Source: CAZADH01 sp964483805 (GTDB lineage Bacteria; Muiribacteriota; Ozemobacteria; Ozemobacterales; Ozemobacteraceae). From it: DNA of 9,066 nt. The DNA lies in the NCBI GenBank assembly GCA_964483805.1, contig CAZADH010000259.1, forward strand, positions 1 to 9,066, read 5' to 3'. Within the stretch, counting starts at the first letter, position 1. Every line of letters begins with the position of its first letter. The translations under genes were made by a program, and so were the position numbers. This document shows, piece after piece, positions 6,331 to 9,066 of the stretch. The notes beneath the pieces were generated by a model. The model searched no databases. It was not told the origin of the DNA and worked only from the letters and a program-made list of their open reading frames with translations.

Positions 6331-7694
6331 GTCGTTTCGCGGGCGCGTTCTCCTTCGCTCCGGCCAGCTTTTCGAGAGTCTGCTGGATCGAGGTCAGCAA
6401 CCGGACCTGCTCGGCGGCCCGCTCGGCGCCGATTTCACGCGCCAGGCGCAGCGCCTCGGTCAGGGCCACGGTGGCAGCGCTGTCGTTCTTCCCCGGGTCG
6501 TCGGCTTCGTCGCCCGACGTGTCTGCGGAATCGGGCGTGATCGGTGCCGCGGTAACCCCAGGTGGGGCCGCCGGTGTTGGTTCGGTGTCGGCGGGCACGC
6601 CACGAAGGGTGCGCCAGGCGATGGCCAGCAAAAACAGAAGCGGCAGCACGTTCCAGGCAATCAGGCGGCGGACGATCCGGTGGGTGTCCTGCTCGCGCCA
6701 CTCCGCGTTCTTGCGCAGGTCGCCGATGCTCCGACTGGTGCCAATGACCCAACCCAGGGGCTCGAACAGTCGGGCGTAGCCGAGATGCGGCGTCGGTTCG
6801 CCACGGGGTGAGGCCTGCGCGAAATCAAAGAAACCTGCTCCTGTCCCCGATCGGGCGATTTGCAGGCCCGGATCAACGAACGCCGTTCTCACATCGTTCT
6901 CGGCTTTGCGGTCGATGACGTCGGCCAGAGGGTGCACGAGCACAGTGCCGCGCACGTCATGCACGTAGAAAAATCCGTTGCCGTTGTCGTAACGCAACGC
7001 AGAAATCTGCGTCTTCAGACGGGTCACCGCCTCACGGACGGCGTCGTCGACGAATACGCCGCTGCCGAGGATCCAGTGCCACTCAGGAATACGTTGTACA
7101 TATGATATCTTGGGAATGTTCGGCGACCGGCTGCCGTTGGTGAGCCGACGCTCCCATNNNNNNNNNNCCGGCGCTGGCGACATCGACGGCCGCCACGAAC
7201 AGGTTCTCGGCCCGGTTGCGCGCACAGTCGAACGCCGGGCTGTCGAGCACGCGACCGTCGAGATCGGGGCGCACCGGATGCATGATCATGCGGGGATACG
7301 GCAGGTCGTCGGTCTGGATCCAGACGTAATCGTCGGACGAACCAAACCGCAGCCGACGAACCACCGAGATCACGCGTTCCTGAGCCTCCGCCAAGGTGAG
7401 TTCCCCGCTGGCCACCCGGGCAATCTTGCCGTTGATGTCATCGACCAGCACCGCGAGAACACCCTGAAGGACGCGGCCGTAAACCTGCTTCTGATAAGAG
7501 AACTGCGTGGCCTGCGCATACCCCTGCTGCACGACCGCATAGGTCAGGTCGACCNNNNNNNNNNCGTTGATGCTGCGCTCCAGGGTGCGGCGCGCATCGG
7601 CACGCAGTACGGTGATGCTGATGGCGGTGGTGACACCGACCGCCAGTAGCACCAGGATCAAGGTGATCGACAGTGCTCGGGGTTTTGCGGGCAT
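6314..7694 (-). CDS. Double-Cache (dCache_2-like) membrane receptor without an output domain (two N gaps)
   Basis: About 455-460 residues, split by two N runs. Helix 1 is near the start (ALSITLILVLLAVGVTTAIS). The first Cache module contains LTLAEAQERVISVVRRLRFG and YVWIQTDDLPYPRMIMHPV, classic for the Cache family seen in chemoreceptors, and ends with IPKISYVQRIPEWHWILGSG. The second contains GFFYVHDVRGTVLVHPLADV, GTGAGFFDFAQ and FEPLGWVIGTSRS. Helix 2 (about 6664-6611; NVLPLLFLLAIAW) leads to a roughly 95-residue cytoplasmic tail: a Pro/Asp-rich linker, then a helical, coiled-coil-like TVALTEALRLAREIGAERAA region. No methyl-accepting, kinase, GGDEF or EAL domain is present. AAGGAG (7711-7706) lies 11 bases before the ATG at 7694. 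The gene starts 46 bases after the channel stop. A true length of 1 modulo 3 for the 7555-7564 gap and 0 modulo 3 for the 7158-7167 gap restores one frame. It may bind amino acids or carboxylates, as related Cache receptors do. Confidence 0.8.
7158..7167. other. Assembly gap of ten N inside the double-Cache receptor gene
   Basis: The run breaks the frame between VDVASAG and WERRLTNGSRSPNIPKISYV. Removing the Ns, or a gap of a multiple of three, restores it. Cache relatives usually carry a short G-GFV-Y-like strand at this point which is missing here, so several codons are probably hidden rather than none. Confidence 0.95.
7555..7564. other. Assembly gap of ten N inside the double-Cache receptor gene, near its N-terminus
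   Basis: The run falls between TLERSIN and VDLTYAVVQQGYAQA, in the helix that follows transmembrane segment 1. Here the ten-base length keeps the frame, so the true gap is one modulo three. The number of missing residues cannot be judged. Confidence 0.95.
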
Positions 7695-7740
7695 TGGCGA
7701 CCGGGCTCCTTTCAGGATACTGTTTGCGAGGGCAACGTGG

Positions 7741-9066
7741 TCAGGGGTAGAAGAACCACGCGGTGGTCAGGAACAACACGAACATGATGGTTGGCCAGTA
7801 GAGCAGCTTGGGCACGAGATTATTGCGATGCTCGAGCCAGGCGACACGATTCGTCCAACCAAAAGCAATCGAATCGATCGAGACAATGAGAAATACAAGA
7901 TATGTCAAGAAGTAGTAGAAATCCATGTACATGATCTGCTCGATCTCGAGACGTCGGCGCAGATCGACCTGGGCGAAGAGCACAACGAAGAAGAGTGCTG
8001 CCGAAACCTGCACGGTGACGCTCGAGTTGAAGCCGACGCGTCCGGCGATGCTCTCGTCTTTGGTGTGGATGAACAACACGGCGAACATCAGGATGATGAC
8101 GACGAAGATCGGCAGGATGCAACTGATGAACGCGTCGAGAAACTCGCGGCGGATCACAATGTTGTAGCGCAACTCCGGCATGTTGGCGCCACCCCGCCGC
8201 ATGCTCAGGCCGAAATCGGTGTTCGCCTGGAACGGCGAGAAACTGAAGTGCGACCCGGTAACCAGCCATCCCGGCAGCACCAGATCTTTGTTGATGCCGG
8301 GAGTAAACTGCGGATTCATCGATTGATAGGCGACGAAATCAGGGACGAGAACCACCGGACCCGTCATCTGTTTCGGCCACATGCGCAACCACACCGACTG
8401 CAAGTCGAACGGATAGGTCGTGTAACTGAACGATTGGCGCACCACCGTCTGGAAGGTCCAGCCGACGATCCGTTGGCCGCCCTCTTCACTCTGGTAAACC
8501 TGTTCGAGAGAGCCTTCCTGTGACTCTGGGAACACCAGGCCGGGCTCGAGGGTTTCGGGGAACGTGGCCGGCCACCGTTGCCAGATGTGCCCGATCACCT
8601 TTACATTGATGGCGCTTTGGAACTCGATCGCCTGGATGTAGATTCCGGTCGGCACGAAGATCGGCTCGGGCCGCCCGATTTGCCGGCACTGCGCACGGTG
8701 TTCGTTCTGCATGCGGGCGAGCACCGACGACTCTTGCACCGGATTCTCGGTCGCACTCAGATACTCGCCAAACTGCAAGGTGAACCACCACAACGAGGCG
8801 ACGCCAAACACCAACACCAACGAGCTGCCCAGGCTGACCGACCAGCCGTCGTCGTCGAGGTCGGCGTTCGGACGCACGAGCCGCAGCGAGATCACCACGA
8901 TCGTCAGCAGCACCAGGACGACTATCATGCGGTAGAAGGCGCGCTGCATTTCGAGGGTTGGCCTCAGGAGCGGTTCCTTCAAGTAAGCAGCCCCCACCGA
9001 CCACCCCGTCGCGGGAACGGGGGCCGAGAATGCGAACAGCGACTGCCCACTCTGACCCGACTTGAG
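7741..9066 (-). CDS. Pentameric ligand-gated ion channel (pLGIC) homologue with an N-terminal Cache-like sensor extension, partial at the right edge
   Basis: Residues are numbered from the GTG at 8997. The channel part has an extracellular domain at about 77-284, including GIYIQAIEFQSAINVKVIGH (118-137) and a Pro-loop SYTTYPFDLQ (191-200) whose YPFD core (8404-8415) is the signature aromatic-Pro-hydrophobic-Asp of the superfamily. Then YNIVIRREFLDAFISCILP leads into M1 (286-310), M2 lies after GRVGFNSS (about 321-343), M3 follows YMDFYYFLTYLVF (357-380) and M4 ends the protein (398-416). Cysteines flanking the Pro-loop are absent, as in other bacterial members. Two extra helices precede the channel (25-42 and 54-75), and the frame stays open upstream to 9066, reading QSLFAFSAPVPATGWSVGAA, which resembles the last strands of a Cache domain. 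The topology fits: Cache outside, helix in, helix out, channel domain outside, four helices. It is probably the first gene seen of the operon. Ligand and ion selectivity are unknown. Confidence 0.78.
   Translation of the reverse strand, partial: LKSGQSGQSLFAFSAPVPATGWSVGAAYLKEPLLRPTLEMQRAFYRMIVVLVLLTIVVISLRLVRPNADLDDDGWSVSLGSSLVLVFGVASLWWFTLQFGEYLSATENPVQESSVLARMQNEHRAQCRQIGRPEPIFVPTGIYIQAIEFQSAINVKVIGHIWQRWPATFPETLEPGLVFPESQEGSLEQVYQSEEGGQRIVGWTFQTVVRQSFSYTTYPFDLQSVWLRMWPKQMTGPVVLVPDFVAYQSMNPQFTPGINKDLVLPGWLVTGSHFSFSPFQANTDFGLSMRRGGANMPELRYNIVIRREFLDAFISCILPIFVVIILMFAVLFIHTKDESIAGRVGFNSSVTVQVSAALFFVVLFAQVDLRRRLEIEQIMYMDFYYFLTYLVFLIVSIDSIAFGWTNRVAWLEHRNNLVPKLLYWPTIMFVLFLTTAWFFYP

Noticed and set aside
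7567..8523. Plus-strand open frame of 318 codons opposite the channel gene
   Set aside because: The opposite strand encodes a coherent channel with helices and Pro-loop; this frame is a charged His/Asp/Glu/Arg-rich shadow.
8995..8997. GTG as the true start of the channel protein
   Set aside because: The frame remains open upstream to the window edge and the upstream residues look like part of a Cache domain; no Shine-Dalgarno is seen before this GTG. It is kept only as a numbering origin.
1..9066. tRNA or rRNA genes, CRISPR arrays, insertion sequences or transposase genes
   Set aside because: No cloverleaf-like segments, regularly spaced repeats, terminal inverted repeats or transposase motifs were found on reading both strands.

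Overview
The window is GC-rich, gene-dense DNA from a Gram-negative bacterium, most likely a proteobacterium. This is inferred from the outer-membrane barrel-type protein, the secreted binding protein and the periplasm-facing sensor proteins; I cannot name the genus. Three runs of exactly ten N (2320-2329, 7158-7167, 7555-7564) show that it comes from a draft or metagenomic scaffold.

Layout. The left end (1-247, minus) is the N-terminus of the molybdenum cofactor gene moeA, which runs off the window. A 240-base divergent intergenic region follows, holding a plausible moeA promoter. A plus-strand gene for a secreted, probably beta-barrel outer-membrane protein (488-1279) comes next and ends at a strong rho-independent terminator. 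From 1347 to the right edge, six genes all lie on the minus strand with short gaps or overlaps, so they look like one operon. In transcription order they are: (1) a membrane protein whose C-terminal part is a pentameric ligand-gated ion channel (pLGIC, Cys-loop/Pro-loop type) and whose reading frame stays open past the window edge with what looks like the end of a Cache sensor domain; (2) a double-Cache membrane receptor with no output domain; (3) an orphan NitT/TauT-type periplasmic binding protein; (4) a PLP-dependent histidine/serine decarboxylase-family enzyme; (5) a second periplasmic sensor protein whose cytoplasmic part is a degenerate histidine-kinase ATPase; (6) a YcaD-like MFS transporter.

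How the genes may work together (inference). The operon has everything needed for a small aminergic circuit: an amino-acid decarboxylase to make a biogenic amine, an MFS protein to move it or its precursor across the membrane, several periplasmic sensors and a binding protein to detect small molecules, and a ligand-gated channel as the only obvious effector. No response regulator, methyl-accepting domain, GGDEF domain, ABC permease or ABC ATPase is present, so the sensors have no conventional output here. The decarboxylase plus channel pairing resembles the logic of neurotransmitter signalling and is the main discovery candidate of this window.

Caveats. The decarboxylase reading frame does not stop where its family homology ends; it runs on out of family into the next gene, which suggests an indel near 4080. 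The three N runs break the MFS gene once and the double-Cache gene twice. The true N-terminus of the channel protein lies beyond base 9066.
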